A DNA stretch of 64,000 bases, from contig CM045760.1 in assembly GCA_025200525.1 (NCBI GenBank), positions 48,565,932 through 48,629,931 of the forward strand, given 5' to 3'. This DNA is from Camellia lanceoleosa (Eukaryota > Streptophyta > Magnoliopsida > Ericales > Theaceae). The position numbers and the translations under genes are program-made. Below are positions 46,640-57,600 of this stretch, piece by piece; the stretch's first letter is position 1, and every line of letters starts with the position of its first letter. The notes beneath the pieces were generated by a model. It was given only the letters and a program-made list of their open reading frames with translations, was not told where the DNA came from and made no database searches.

Positions 46640-46763
46640 CCCCCCTTACCCATTTCTCTCCCTTCTTTTGTTGTACCCATCTTTCACTCACTCAGATTCC
46701 ATTCCATACCCAGAGGAATCACATAGAGAGAAAGGGTGTGTTTTTGAGAGAGAGAGAGTGAAG

Positions 46764-49700
46764 ATGGGTGAAAAAGATGATGATGGGTTAGAGCTGAGCT
46801 TGAGCTTGAAATGCCCAGAGAATCTTCCTCCACCTTTCCCTTTGACTCTACACTCCATGTTTCAACACCACCACCACCACAACCACAGCCACCACAAGCC
46901 CTCCTCTCTCCTTGATTCATTTCATTCCTCTTCTGGTACATCCTTCTCTCTGGATATATCTATATCTATGGATTCATGATCTTCTTTTTGTTTTCTTGAT
47001 ATGAATTGTTATATTTTTTATTTTTTTTTTAGGATTGATTTCAATTTTATCCCCTAAATTAATTTTTATTTTTAAACTATCAATTTTGTGTATGAAGTTT
47101 TTAATTTAGTTCATGTAAATGTAATATAAAACAACGAGACCAAACACAGAATAAGATCTACTCATTCATTGTAAAATATGTGTGTCTCATTTTGTACAGA
47201 CTCCTTTATTATTATATAAATCAATAACAGTTAAAATTTAATTTTATTGCCCCCAAAAAAAAAAAATACACTAATTTTTTTACTATTATTTTGAATAAAC
47301 TATACTCATATATGATTTAAATTGTTCAAATTATAAAATTATTATTTTACCAATCAAATTAGACTTAAATAATTAATGATTTGTAAAATTGTCTCTGATT
47401 AAATCACACGAAAGAACAACAATGAAAAGAATTTTAGGAAGTAAATAGATAATTTATGGATGAAGTTTAAAAAAAAAAAAAAAAAAATTGTGATAAGGGG
47501 TAAAAGTGAGATTAGCCATATGTTTTTTTTTTTTTTTTTTTTTATAATTATATTTGGATTAAATGCGATGTGGGTTTGGAACGCAGAGACGAGATCTTAC
47601 TTCCGGGGAATCGATGTGAACCTCCGGCCGCCGTCTACGGCGGCAGAGTGTGAGGAGGAGGTGGGTGTGTCGTCACCGAACAGCACGGTGTCGAGCGTGA
47701 GCGGTAAGAGGAGCGAGAGAGAGGAAAACGACGGCGGCTGCGGTGGAGGAGAGAGGGGATGGGGAACTTCTCACGGTGGCGGAGGAAGCGAGGAGGACGA
47801 CGGCGGAGAGATGGCGAGGAAGAAGCTGAGGCTATCGAAGGAGCAGGCGGCGGTACTGGAAGAGACCTTCAAGGAGCACAACACTCTCAATCCTGTAAGT
47901 GGCATTCTCGTAATTTTTGGGTTGAATTCAGGGCTTTTTGGACATTATAAATTAAAAGCCGATAATCATAAAACAAAATTCAAAAGCATCCCTTCTTCCT
48001 TATTTTTGTTTAATAAGTTATAAACATAAATGATAGTGAACAATTTGACAGAAATTTCTAAACTAAAAGGAGCTTATTTTAATCTGCACCAAATGGGTGA
48101 TTATTGAGTATTTCAGGTGTACGATTACATGGTACTCCATAATATTATGATTAATGAAGAATATGAGATATTATGCTTTTGTATTAGATTGAGAAATATA
48201 AATGACGTGATAATTGATAATTAGTGAAAGAGTATAAAAATATGATAATTATTCAGTAATCCCGAAATATAAACACATGATATTTTATAACACTGTGATT
48301 GATAGAAAATGTAGATAAGTGAAGTATTGTGTTAGTGATTGAAAACATAAAGAAACATATTGAATGGTGATTGATTAAGAAATATATACACATGATACTC
48401 TAGAAACATTGAATAATTTCCTTTAGAAAAAGACCTAATAATTTTCCGCACCAAACACCTTAATGTGATTTTTTGTATTTTTGTGTTTTTCAGAAGCAAA
48501 AGGTGGCTTTGGCTAAGCAGCTGAATCTGCTGCCGAGACAAGTTGAAGTGTGGTTTCAAAACAGAAGGGCAAGGTGAGATAATTTTATATTAATTGAAGG
48601 GTATTATCGGCATATAATTTACAAATATTAAAAAGTGGTTTTTATTTATTGATCTATTTTGTGAATCTAGTTAAAGGTGGAGTAAATTTTGTAATTGGAA
48701 TTTAATGTCATATTTGTTTTTTTTTTTAGATTACAATTTAATGTCATTTGACTTTAAAAACTTTAACTGAAAGTCTCCAATTCAGTCCATACTTGAATTT
48801 AATGCACATAAATATTATTATGATCCCATAATTATGGGTTGATTTTGTATTACTTATAAATTAATTTTTATGATTATAGTTTTTAAATTATTAGTTTAAA
48901 GATTTAAAATAAATTATAAATCTGTTTGGTGCAACGTAATAAAAGAAATTAAATTGGTATGATTAAATAAGTTGTCGCATAATTTTTTTTATTGTCTAAA
49001 TATTCAAGATATCCTAAAAAATTATAAATATGAGGCTCTATTGTCAATATGTATTTTAGAGTTTTAAATAAATTTAGAAACTTAGAAATTATTATTAACG
49101 TAAGTGATCACATATTGATTTTTACGTGCACACTTTTGTATTTTTTTTACCGTAGTAATTTTTTAGTTCTCTAAAATTCTTTATGAGAAAATAAGAAACA
49201 TGTTTAATAGATTTGTACATTTTAAAAGTATTCTAATTTTAAATAATAAAAAAAAAAGGAATTGGGAAAGGTTTGTGTACTTTAAGGTTTCGTTTAGGAA
49301 CAAGTTATTTTACTAATTTTTGATTTTTTATGAAAAGATGTACAGAAAAGTAGAGAAAGTGATGTGACAATTTATAGTGACTTTTTTGACTAAAACATGT
49401 AGTTTTCAAACGAGACCTAATTCCTCATCATCTAAATTTCAAAAAATTCAAAACTCAAGTTAAAATTTGTTGTTAAATTGAAAAGGAAATGAACAAAATC
49501 AAGTGATGCATCAACAATGTTGCCCCTTAATATATACTTGAAAGAGTTGTGTAATTAATTTCAGGACAAAGTTGAAGCAAACAGAGGTTGATTGTGAGTA
49601 CCTAAAGAGATGCTGTGAAAATCTAACGGAGGAGAATAGGCGATTGCAGAAGGAGGTGAATGAGCTGAGAGCACTGAAACTTTCCCCACAATCCTACATG

Positions 49701-49910
49701 CAGATGAACCCTCCCACCACCCTCACTATGTGCCCTTCATGTGAGCGTGTGGCTGTCCTCCCAAAATCATCCTCTGCTACTGCTCCCACCGCATCCACTA
49801 CAACCACCACCGCCATTGCCCGCCACCTCAAACCGGTCGAGCTCCGACCTCAAAGATCCATTCCCATCAAATCCTGGCCCTTCAACAACCATAACACCCA
49901 GGCCACATGA
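46764..49910 (+). CDS. HAT3: HD-Zip class II homeodomain-leucine zipper transcription factor (HAT3/ATHB4-like)
   Basis: Four exons: 46764-46935, 47587-47894, 48494-48573, 49565-49910. All introns are GT..AG and the junction phases agree. Spliced length is 906 nt, 301 residues. The N-terminus has a leucine-rich EAR-like repressor motif (LELSLSLK), then a His-rich stretch. [12 protein letters not shown] and [17 protein letters not shown] are the conserved class II N-terminal blocks. The homeodomain starts at [10 protein letters not shown] (residue 135), helix 3 contains WFQNRRAR (180-187), the zipper has leucines at 200, 207, 214 and 221, and CPSCE follows at 243-247. The family acts in the nucleus as dimers on CAAT(C/G)ATTG sites and represses targets in shade avoidance, auxin response and leaf adaxial identity (established knowledge). 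[11 protein letters not shown] and the Thr/Ala-rich tail fit HAT3/ATHB4 better than HAT22. HAT3 and ATHB4 cannot be separated by eye. The start ATG has a good context (AAGATGG). Confidence 0.95.
49286..49417. mobile_element. Short Tourist-like MITE in intron 3 of the HD-Zip gene
   Basis: 132-bp deletion derivative with ends GGTTTCGTTTAGG and TTTCAAACGAGACC, flanked by TAA at 49283-49285 and 49418-49420. It lies wholly within intron 3 (48574-49564), about 150 bp from the acceptor. Confidence 0.8.
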
Positions 49911-50055
49911 TCTCCCCTGTCCTTGATTGTAATTATCCTCTGGGCTCAAGAGCGAGATCATAAAAAAATGATTATTTTCACTTTTATCTCTTAAACAATT
50001 GTCCTTTTTCTTTATTTCTTTGTTTCATTCGTAAACTATCAATTTCATATATTTA

Positions 50056-50283
50056 GGTCTCGTTTGGCGAGTGATTATTTTAATTTAAAAGTCAAAAAGT
50101 TACTAAAAAAATTAAAAAATCAACAACTTATGTCAAAAAATTAAAGATTCTCTTTTATCTCTATTTTTTGTATATCTTTTCGTAAAAAGTCAAAAAGTCA
50201 TTATAAACATACTAATTTTTTTATCTTATATTTTAGTCCAAAAGTTAAAAAGTTACTAAAATAGTATATTCTCAAACGAGGAC
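50056..50283. mobile_element. Tourist-like MITE (GGCCTCGTTTGG family), 228 bp
   Basis: Ends GGTCTCGTTTGGCG and TCTCAAACGAGGAC with TTA on both sides (50053-50055, 50284-50286). It begins about 145 bp past the HD-Zip stop codon, so it may lie in or near the 3' UTR. Confidence 0.85.
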
Positions 50284-50423
50284 TTAGTTCCTAGAGCTTC
50301 TGATTTTAAATTTATATGATCCAATTGGAGACTGTCTAAATCAGTAATGGTGGAAACTTAATTTAATTGGCAAAAAAGTAATTTACAATTTAGATAGGCT
50401 AACTTATATAATTAAACAACTAA

Positions 50424-50652
50424 GGCCTCGTTTGGGAACAGGCTAATTTAGTAACTTTTTGGCTAATTGGCTAAAAAGGTTGGTAAGAAAAACCTGTATG
50501 TTTGGGCCAACTTTTTGGCTAATTACGAAACGACGTGCAAAAAGTAGAGAGAAAAGGGAATCTTTGACTTTTTGGTATGAGTTGTTGGCTTTTTGACTAA
50601 AAAGGTAACTTTTTGGCTAATTGGCTATTTTAGCCTCTTGCCAAACGAGGCC
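50424..50652. mobile_element. Tourist-like MITE (GGCCTCGTTTGG family), 229 bp
   Basis: Ends GGCCTCGTTTGGG and GCCAAACGAGGCC with TAA on both sides (50421-50423, 50653-50655). Almost perfect terminal repeats suggest a recent insertion. Confidence 0.92.
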
Positions 50653-50655
50653 TAA

Positions 50656-51934
50656 ACACCCATTTTCTTATCCCTTGTTTACTTCAAAATAGTGACTAAG
50701 AAAAACAATATTTGGTTTATAGTCTATTTGTTAAAATTTTGAAATGACATTTTTTGCTCATTAACTATTTAAATTTGGATAAATGTTTCCAATTGGGCCC
50801 CATTAACTGAAATGAAAAACTCTTAGACTAAATACATAAAATTGATAATTTAATGGCAAATAGAAAGAAAAAAATTTGATAATAATTTAAAAGATAAAAG
50901 TAAAGTTAAACCTTAAAAAATCAGAATCAAGGTTTTTTTTATCCAAAAAAAAAATATATATATATATATATGGTGGAGGTTGGGGTTTGATTTGTCCATC
51001 CTTTTTTGAAAGGTAGAGAGATTTTCTTGTTTCTAGAATTTTTGTAAAATGAAAAAGAGAAAGAAAAAAAAAAAAAGTGTCATCTCTTGTCTGTCCCATA
51101 CCTTTGGTGGCTTTAGTTTTTGCATGAATATGGAGTTGGGGGAGCTGTAAAGGGTGGTCCAAGTAGAGAGGGGAAGGTTGTGTTTTATATCTATAGAAAT
51201 ATAAATGATGAAGAGTAGAATAGGTGAATGATTACAAAGTGATCTCAGTGTCTGTATTTGTTTATGAGTATGTGAATGATTATGTTGGATAAAAGTGAGA
51301 TTTAGTGTGGGGAGTGAAGGGGACAATCTCTGAGTATTTAGGGCTTTTGTAATGTAGGAGAACATTAATCTTAATCATATAAAAGAACAAGAATGGTTTT
51401 GTTTACTCTAAAAAAGTGTTTGATTGTTGCTTTTTTGCATGTTTGCATGTATTAATGATTTGGGTAGTCAAGTTGTGTTCTCTCAAATGATGAGTACACT
51501 TTTAAATTTTATTTTTATTAAAAGAACATAATTTTTTAAGAATAAATTATACAAATATTTTTTAAAATTTAAAATATATATAGTAAGTATTAAAATTTCA
51601 ACATAATTATATTAAATTTACTTGTGATGCTAATTTATGTAATAACTTAATATCATTTTCATTATTAATTTTGTTAGTTATATAGATTAAAAAAAATGAT
51701 ATTATCATATTTTTATTACAGGAAAATATATATTTTATATTTTTTAAAAAACTTTTTGCAATATTTCAAATAGTTTCGGTTAATTTAATCTTACTAAAAA
51801 ATATATAAATATAATTATATCAAAATTGTGAAATTTACTATAATTGTTTTTCAAACCACAGGAAAAGTTAAGTGTAATTTACCCATTTTTTTATTAGTAA
51901 AAAATAATAGATTTCATAAATTTAAATGAAATTA
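50656..51934. other. Gene-free spacer
   Basis: No supported gene. A (TA)n run lies near 50955. Short frames on the minus strand near 51033-51365 have no domain. Confidence 0.5.
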
Positions 51935-52156
51935 GTCTTTGTTTGGGAAGAGCAAAAATAACCTTTTTTTTTAATTTTTTGGCTATTTTAGTTTGGCTTT
52001 TTTAGTCTTATTTGGTTTTTATTTTTGACTTTTTAAAAATTTGTGATAGAAAAAGTGTAATGATTATAATTTAGATATGATATTTTGTCTTATTGACTAT
52101 GTAGTCAATTTTGTCTTTGGTACTTTTTTAACCCAAAAGTCAAAACCAAACATAGC
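51935..52156. mobile_element. Diverged Tourist-like MITE
   Basis: Ends GTCTTTGTTTGGG and AACCAAACATAGC with TTA on both sides (51932-51934, 52157-52159). The interior has the GGCTATTTT/AAAAGTC words of the family. Confidence 0.65.
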
Positions 52157-52226
52157 TTAAATATATATTCTTAATATAAAACTCACTATTTTAAACTAAT
52201 TATAATGTGTTTGTTCATATATTTTA

Positions 52227-52568
52227 GGGTAAATTATAAATACACCTCCTGAAATTTGCTTAAAATATATATTGTCTCCTATTATTTGGAAAATTATAAA
52301 TATTCCATTGTCAAAATGTTTTATTTAACAGAATTAACTAAAAAAATAAAATTCATAAATACTCTCCTATACAATAATAAAATTACCTAAATTATTAATT
52401 AAAACATATTTGTAACATCATTAAAAAATGTTAATTAATTTCATAATTTATTAATAAAATGATAATTTATTACAAAATTAAAATTCTTAAGAGGTAAAAT
52501 GTAATTTTTAAAATTATAAAAAATTAATATTTTAATCAAATTTCAAAAGTGTATTTATAAATTATCCT
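52227..52568. mobile_element. TIR element, 342 bp, 8-bp target duplication
   Basis: Ends GGGTAAATTATAAATACAC and, inverted, AGGATAATTTATAAATACAC, continuing through TGAAATTTG on both sides. ATATTTTA is repeated at 52219-52226 and 52569-52576. No coding capacity. Mutator-like or hAT-like. Confidence 0.75.
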
Positions 52569-52849
52569 ATATTTTAAAATTTTATGAATGAATTCATTTT
52601 TTTGGATAAATTACAAATATATCCCTAAGATTTGATTAAAATACGAATCGCTTCCTGTGATTTTGAAAATTATATTCCACCCCTGAAGTTTTTAATTTCA
52701 TAACAAATCGCTCCTTTTATTAATAAATCATCAAGTTAATTAAAAGTTTTTAATGATGTTAAAAATATGTTTTAATTAATAATTTAACTAATTTTATTAG
52801 TGTATAGCAGAACAATTATGAATTTTATTTTTTTAATTAATTCTATTAA

Positions 52850-53072
52850 GGCCTCGTTTGGCAAGAAGGTTGGGGCTAAAATAGTCACAAAAGACAAAAC
52901 AGGCTATTTTAGCTCCAAAAAAACAAAACATCACATCCAACCCATAATCATTACATTCTTCTCTCACAAAAAAAGTCAAAAAAGTCAAAAAGTCCTTCCC
53001 AAACTAAGCTTTTTAGCCCAGGCTAAAATAGTCAAAAAAGCTAAAAAGCCAACCCACTTCCCAAACGGTGCC
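52850..53072. mobile_element. Tourist-like MITE (related subfamily), 223 bp
   Basis: Ends GGCCTCGTTTGGC and CCCAAACGGTGCC with TAA on both sides (52847-52849, 53073-53075). It sits inside a diverged TIR-like unit that begins near 52608 (GGATAAATTACAAATATATC). Confidence 0.88.
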
Positions 53073-53686
53073 TAAATAAAATTTTTTAATAGGAAGATAT
53101 TTGTAATTTTTTAAATTACAAAAAATAATTTGTTTTTTTAAACAAATTTGAGGAATTTTTTTTTTTTTTTTTTGACAGTGGTGGCAGAGTTAGGCATGGA
53201 AAAGTCTGCGACTCTGTGCCCATATCTTAAGGACATCATTATTGGGTACTGTCCACTATAATTGAATCATTATGTATTATTGTGTATTATTGAGGCCAAT
53301 TTTGCAAAAGAAAAATGATTTGTGGTACTAATTTGTTGAGTACTAATGGCACTAATTTCTTGTTTTGATAATTTTTTTTTTTGTTTTTTTTTGTTTTTTT
53401 TGTTTTTTTTTTTTACCTGATATAGAAATTCGGGGCATTAGTGCTCCTGAATTTAGTGTCACAAATCACAACTGTTTGCAAAAATAGTTAAAGCTGATTT
53501 TTTAGTTTTTTTATTATAAAAATATATAAAAAATATGAGAGATGATATGATTTAAAATGGATTAAAAATTGAAAGATGATTTTTAATCATCTTTCTAAAA
53601 CAGCCTTGAATCTATTTAGTGTAAATTTTTTAAAATTAAAAATTAAAAATTAAGATTCTCTAGATTATATTGAAATGGTAGATTAA

Positions 53687-53915
53687 GGCCTCGTTTGGGA
53701 ACAGTCTAATTTAGTAACTTTTTGGCTAATTGGCTAAAAAGATAGGTAAAAAAAACTTGTATGTTTGGGATGACTTTTTGGCTAATTACGAAAAGTTGTG
53801 CAAAAAGTAGAGAGAAAAGAGAATCTTTGACTTTTTAGTATGAGTTGTTGGCTTTTTGGCTAAAAAGGTAACTTTTTGGCTAATTGGCTAATTTAGCCAC
53901 TCCCCAAACGGGGCC
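53687..53915. mobile_element. Tourist-like MITE (GGCCTCGTTTGG family), 229 bp
   Basis: Ends GGCCTCGTTTGGG and CCCCAAACGGGGCC with TAA on both sides (53684-53686, 53916-53918). Very close in sequence to 50424-50652. Confidence 0.92.
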
Positions 53916-54513
53916 TAAGGAGGATTTAAATTCTTAAACTAGTTAATTGATCCTGTGTAGGGATTTAAATCACTCTTAAATTGTCATTATAAGATTATTG
54001 CATTAAAAATATTTGTTTTTGCTAGTTATTAAAAAATATTATTGAAAATATTAGTTTAACAATTGATAATTAAAAAATTAAAATTAAAACCACACCTTCT
54101 AATTTTCAAATAATTAGTCATTTTTAGTTTTTGTAAATTACTTTTGTATCATAAGTTTATAAAGGATAAATTTGTAATAAACACTTAACATAAATTACAC
54201 TAAATAAAACCATGGTATACTCATGAAATTATGTATTTACATGATTACAATCACACGTGTTACTTGCATTCAACAATAGATACAAGTGATTGTATAACTC
54301 ATAGAATTGTGAGATTGTTGGCCTATAGTGATCCCGATTTTTCCTCCATTGTTTATTGTATTCTGGACTTAAGTTATGTGGTGTTGGTTTTGTTTATATC
54401 TTGTTTCCGTCATTCAATTCCTTGTATTCGACTTTTGGAATGTATTGGGCAAGTGTGTGACAGGTTGGTTGTGATTGGGAGCAAATAGTTGCTGTCCAGA
54501 TTTTGGTACCTTC

Positions 54514-54826
54514 GCTCGAGCGAGCTTTGTGTTTTGGTTCCTTCGCTCGAGCGAGAGTTGAGTTTTGTGTCTGGTGGCTCGAGCGAGAAGTCTTGCGCTC
54601 GAGCTTGCGTCTGCGTCTCTTTTTGACCTGAAGGTTGCATTTCTTGGCTCGAGCGAGCGAGCTGTATGTTTTGGTTTCCTTCGCTCGAGCGAGCTTTTCT
54701 TCGCTCGAGCGTGTTTCTGGGTTATTGACCTGAAGCTTTGAATTGTTAGCTCGAGCGAGACTTTCTATGCTCGAGCGAGGTTTCTTTGTGTCTGGTCGCT
54801 CGAGCGACAACTCTTTTGCTCGAGCG
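54514..54826. repeat. Cluster of eleven GCTCGAGC palindromes
   Basis: GCTCGAGC occurs eleven times in about 310 bp, mostly as TCGCTCGAGCGAG or GGCTCGAGCGAG. The copies are spaced irregularly at 19-50 bases and separated by T-rich words such as TTTGGTTCCTT. TTGACCTGAAG recurs at about 54622 and 54726, so part of the cluster arose by duplication of a unit of about 105 bp. Confidence 0.9.
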
Positions 54827-55664
54827 AGCCTCGATTATATCAGTTGGTAGCAGCAGTCTCCTTCATCACTTTTAATGCACTTTACATTTCAAACCCTACA
54901 TTCGACTCTCTCTCTCTCTGTCTACATACACATTCTCTCTAAGGTTTCATCTACTTCTAAAGTGTTTCTACCCTAATCTCTTTGTAAGAAAGATAGAGGG
55001 TGGTGTGGACTTCACTTTAATCTGAAAATTTGTGGATTTGGAGCACTTTGAGTTTCACATCTCTCCTCCTTTGAGCTCCGAAAATTTAGGTAGGGATACC
55101 CTATTCTATCTTATGAGTTTTGTCATAAATTTTAGTCATTTTGATTAAATGGTGTTGTTTGGTAATTTTGAGAAAAGTTAGGATTTGATTTGTAATTATA
55201 TAAAGAGGGGTTTTGTGTTTTAAAGCTCCATGTGCATGTAAGGCTTTGAGAATATGAGTTTGTGAGTCAAATTGGTGAAATTTGGTCTTAGGATCAATAG
55301 TTGAGAAAATGGGAAAAATGCCCCAATTGTGTTGAATAATTAATTTGTGGAAAGATGAAATTGAGTTGAAACTCATGAAATTAGGGAATTATAAGATTGA
55401 ATGGTGTAGTTGGATTAATTAATCACATACCTATGAAAATGTTGATATTATATCTGTTTCATGCATTTATTATCTGTTTAGAAATAACTGTTTTGGACTA
55501 TCGGTGGAGGATAGTCTTGATTGTTGTAGACACTGTATGTTGATTAGGAAAAACTGAAACTAATCAAACGTGTTATGTCATTGAATATGACGGTTGGAGC
55601 AATACAGCGAATATGTGTATTGATTGATCATTGTATATGATAAGTATTTAAATACATTGTATAT

Positions 55665-55770
55665 GTATATTGTTTGGGAGGAGATAGGGGATGTACTCCA
55701 TGGTTTGAGAGGAGATAGGGGATAGACTCTCAAACCTGTTTGGGAGGAAATAGGGGATGGACTCCATTAA
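55665..55770 (+). repeat. Three-copy 35-bp tandem repeat in the LTR
   Basis: GTTTGGGAGGAGATAGGGGA, GTTTGAGAGGAGATAGGGGA and GTTTGGGAGGAAATAGGGGA follow one another, each with a GACTC(C/T) end. The word AATACAGCGAATATGTGTAT also recurs on both sides (about 55602 and 55769). Confidence 0.8.
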
Positions 55771-56543
55771 TACAGCAAATATGTGTATTAATTGAAGTAT
55801 TGAAGTGTTTTTATATGAGCCGTAGTCTCATTGAATTGTGGTTATTGGAAGTGTTGTTATATGAGTTGTTATCTCATCTAATTGTTTGGCCAGGTTCTGA
55901 GCTATGTTTATGAATTGAATTGGTTAAGTAAAGGATAGTGGACTGAAACATGTACATAATTGTCATAGAACTGTATTGGGTTGTAAGTTGGTTCACAAGT
56001 GTTGATCATTTACCGAATGCTAATGTTTTAGTCATTTCTCATAATTAGTTTAGTATATCTCTACTGGGTATTGGCTCACCCTATATGAGACATCATTTTT
56101 AGGTACAGGTGATATGCCACCTCCAAGGACGTAGCTTGGGAGGCTTAGAGGCGGAAGAACTTTTGTTGTTATATTTTTGTGTATTACATGTAGATTCAAG
56201 CCAAGGGCTTATTTGTATAAAGAGTTAGAACTCCTCTTTTGTTGAACCCAAGTGTTGACTTGGAAAGTTGTAAGCCCGTAGGGCATTTACTTTTGTTGTC
56301 AACATGTAATACTTTTGTACTAAACACTCTGCTGAATGAAAATATGCTTTATTCTCTTATGTCTTTGCATGTCAAGAATGTGGATTTATATGTATTATTT
56401 TGAGGGCATTACATGGCCATTGTGAAGTAAGTTAAAAATTGATTTTTTTAACTTTTTAAAAAAAATTCAAAAAATACATAAAATAGTAAAAAAGTGATGT
56501 AATCTAAAAAATTCAAAAAGTTACAAAATTGACTTTTAACTAA

Positions 56544-56909
56544 GAGTATCTCCAATGACAAATGTTATAATAGCATTGTCATTACTTTAATTTGACATTA
56601 AATAATATAATTATAGTAATGGTGCTCTAATGGTCATATGTCATTTTGGAATAACTAATATAGAAACTGGTGTGTTCAGACGACTGCCCAGTCGTCTAGT
56701 CAATCATCTTGAACACACCAGTTTCTGTGTTTGGTCATGCAAAAATTGCAGGTAAGAGGGAGGGATGTTTTGCTGGGAGGGAGGAATGTTTTGCTTGATG
56801 AGTTAGCAGTTATGACAGTTGCCATAACCAATCATTGGAGCACACTTTTCTTCTTCAGCTATCAAATTATGGCAATAGCGACTCCAATGATAAATCATTA
56901 GAGTTGTTC
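56544..56909. mobile_element. MITE of the GAGCATCTCCAATG family, copy 1
   Basis: Left end GAGTATCTCCAATGACAAAT. The right end read inward has CAACTCTAATGATTTATC and CATTGGAGTCGCTATTGCC. Interior words (TGCCATAA, CATTGGAG) also occur in the element at 60131-60599. No target duplication fixed. Confidence 0.6.
56662..56726. other. Nested hairpin inside the MITE
   Basis: AGAAACTGGTGTGTTC pairs with GAACACACCAGTTTCT. Inside it, AGACGACTG pairs with CAGTCGTCT, separated by only two bases. It would form a long stem with an extra branch. Confidence 0.8.
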
Positions 56910-57058
56910 TTTTTAAATTAGTCACGTGTTAAGAATATAGGATCCAATGCAACTCACCATAAGTTGAAAAATAATAATTAAAAATTTTAAATAATTGATT
57001 TTTTAAAATTCTTTTTATTTAATAAAATATAATCAGAAATTGCATTAAAAAAAATTGA

Positions 57059-57200
57059 GTTATGCTAAGGATTCCAAATAATTTATCAAATTTTTTATCA
57101 AATCTCTTATATAGGTATGGGACCCACACACATATAAATTTTGTAAATTCAACACCTATATGAGATGTTTGATAAAAAATTTAGAGTCTATAGCATTTTT
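57059..57200. mobile_element. MITE of the GGACCCACA family, copy 3
   Basis: TTATGCTAAGGATTCCAAAT at the left, AGAGTCTATAGCATTTTT at the right, and TATGGGACCCACACACATA in the centre. Same layout as 8819-8972. Confidence 0.7.
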
Positions 57201-57304
57201 CAAAAAAAATTGATAGACTTCCAAACTAAACTAGTGTTTTTCTTAGCCTAGTTTGACTATTATTTTGGGATTAAAAAAAAGCATAAAATGACAAAATAGA
57301 TTAA

Positions 57305-57466
57305 GGAAAATGTCTCGTAACTCAAATTTTGTGGCTCAAAAGTGGCTCAAATGGCCAAAACGACGTCGTTTTGGCCATTTTTATGTTGTTCTGTACTCAA
57401 AACAACGTCGTTTTGGCCATTTAAGCCACTTTTGAGCCACAAAATTTGAGCTACGAGACATTTTTC
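57305..57466. mobile_element. Mutator-like MITE, 162 bp
   Basis: The ends GGAAAATGTCTCGTA and, inverted, GAAAAATGTCTCGTA extend into arms of about 70 bp (CTCAAATTTTGTGGCTC, AAAAGTGGCT). A 9-bp target duplication ATAGATTAA lies at 57296-57304 and 57467-57475. The left arm ends in the palindrome AAAACGACGTCGTTTT. The insertion lies within older MITE-like sequence (about 57245-57600). Confidence 0.9.
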
Positions 57467-57600
57467 ATAGATTAAATAAGTTAATAAGATAAAATATTAT
57501 ATCTAACGCATAATTATTGCATTTTTTTTTTTATAAAAATTAAAAATATTTAAACTAAAAAAGACTAAAAAAACTAGACAAATGTCTCAATGCAAAAAAA

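Larger units (their letters stand above)
54200..56413 (+). repeat. Long chromovirus-type LTR, left end uncertain
   Basis: The right end GAGGGCATTACA is an LTR terminus. The 3' part has TCTCTACTGGGTATTGGCTCACCC (about 56055-56080) and a GTTGAACCCAAG..TTTGTACTAAACACT tail as in plant Gypsy LTRs. A CT-rich leader (54905-54950) and splice-donor-like TTAGGTAGGG (about 55087) lie in the middle. No internal element DNA or second LTR is recognised, so it is a solo or truncated LTR. The left boundary near 54200 is only approximate. Confidence 0.6.

Noticed and set aside
51033..51365. 110-codon minus-strand frame
   Set aside because: Low-complexity flanks, no domain, no splice or promoter context.
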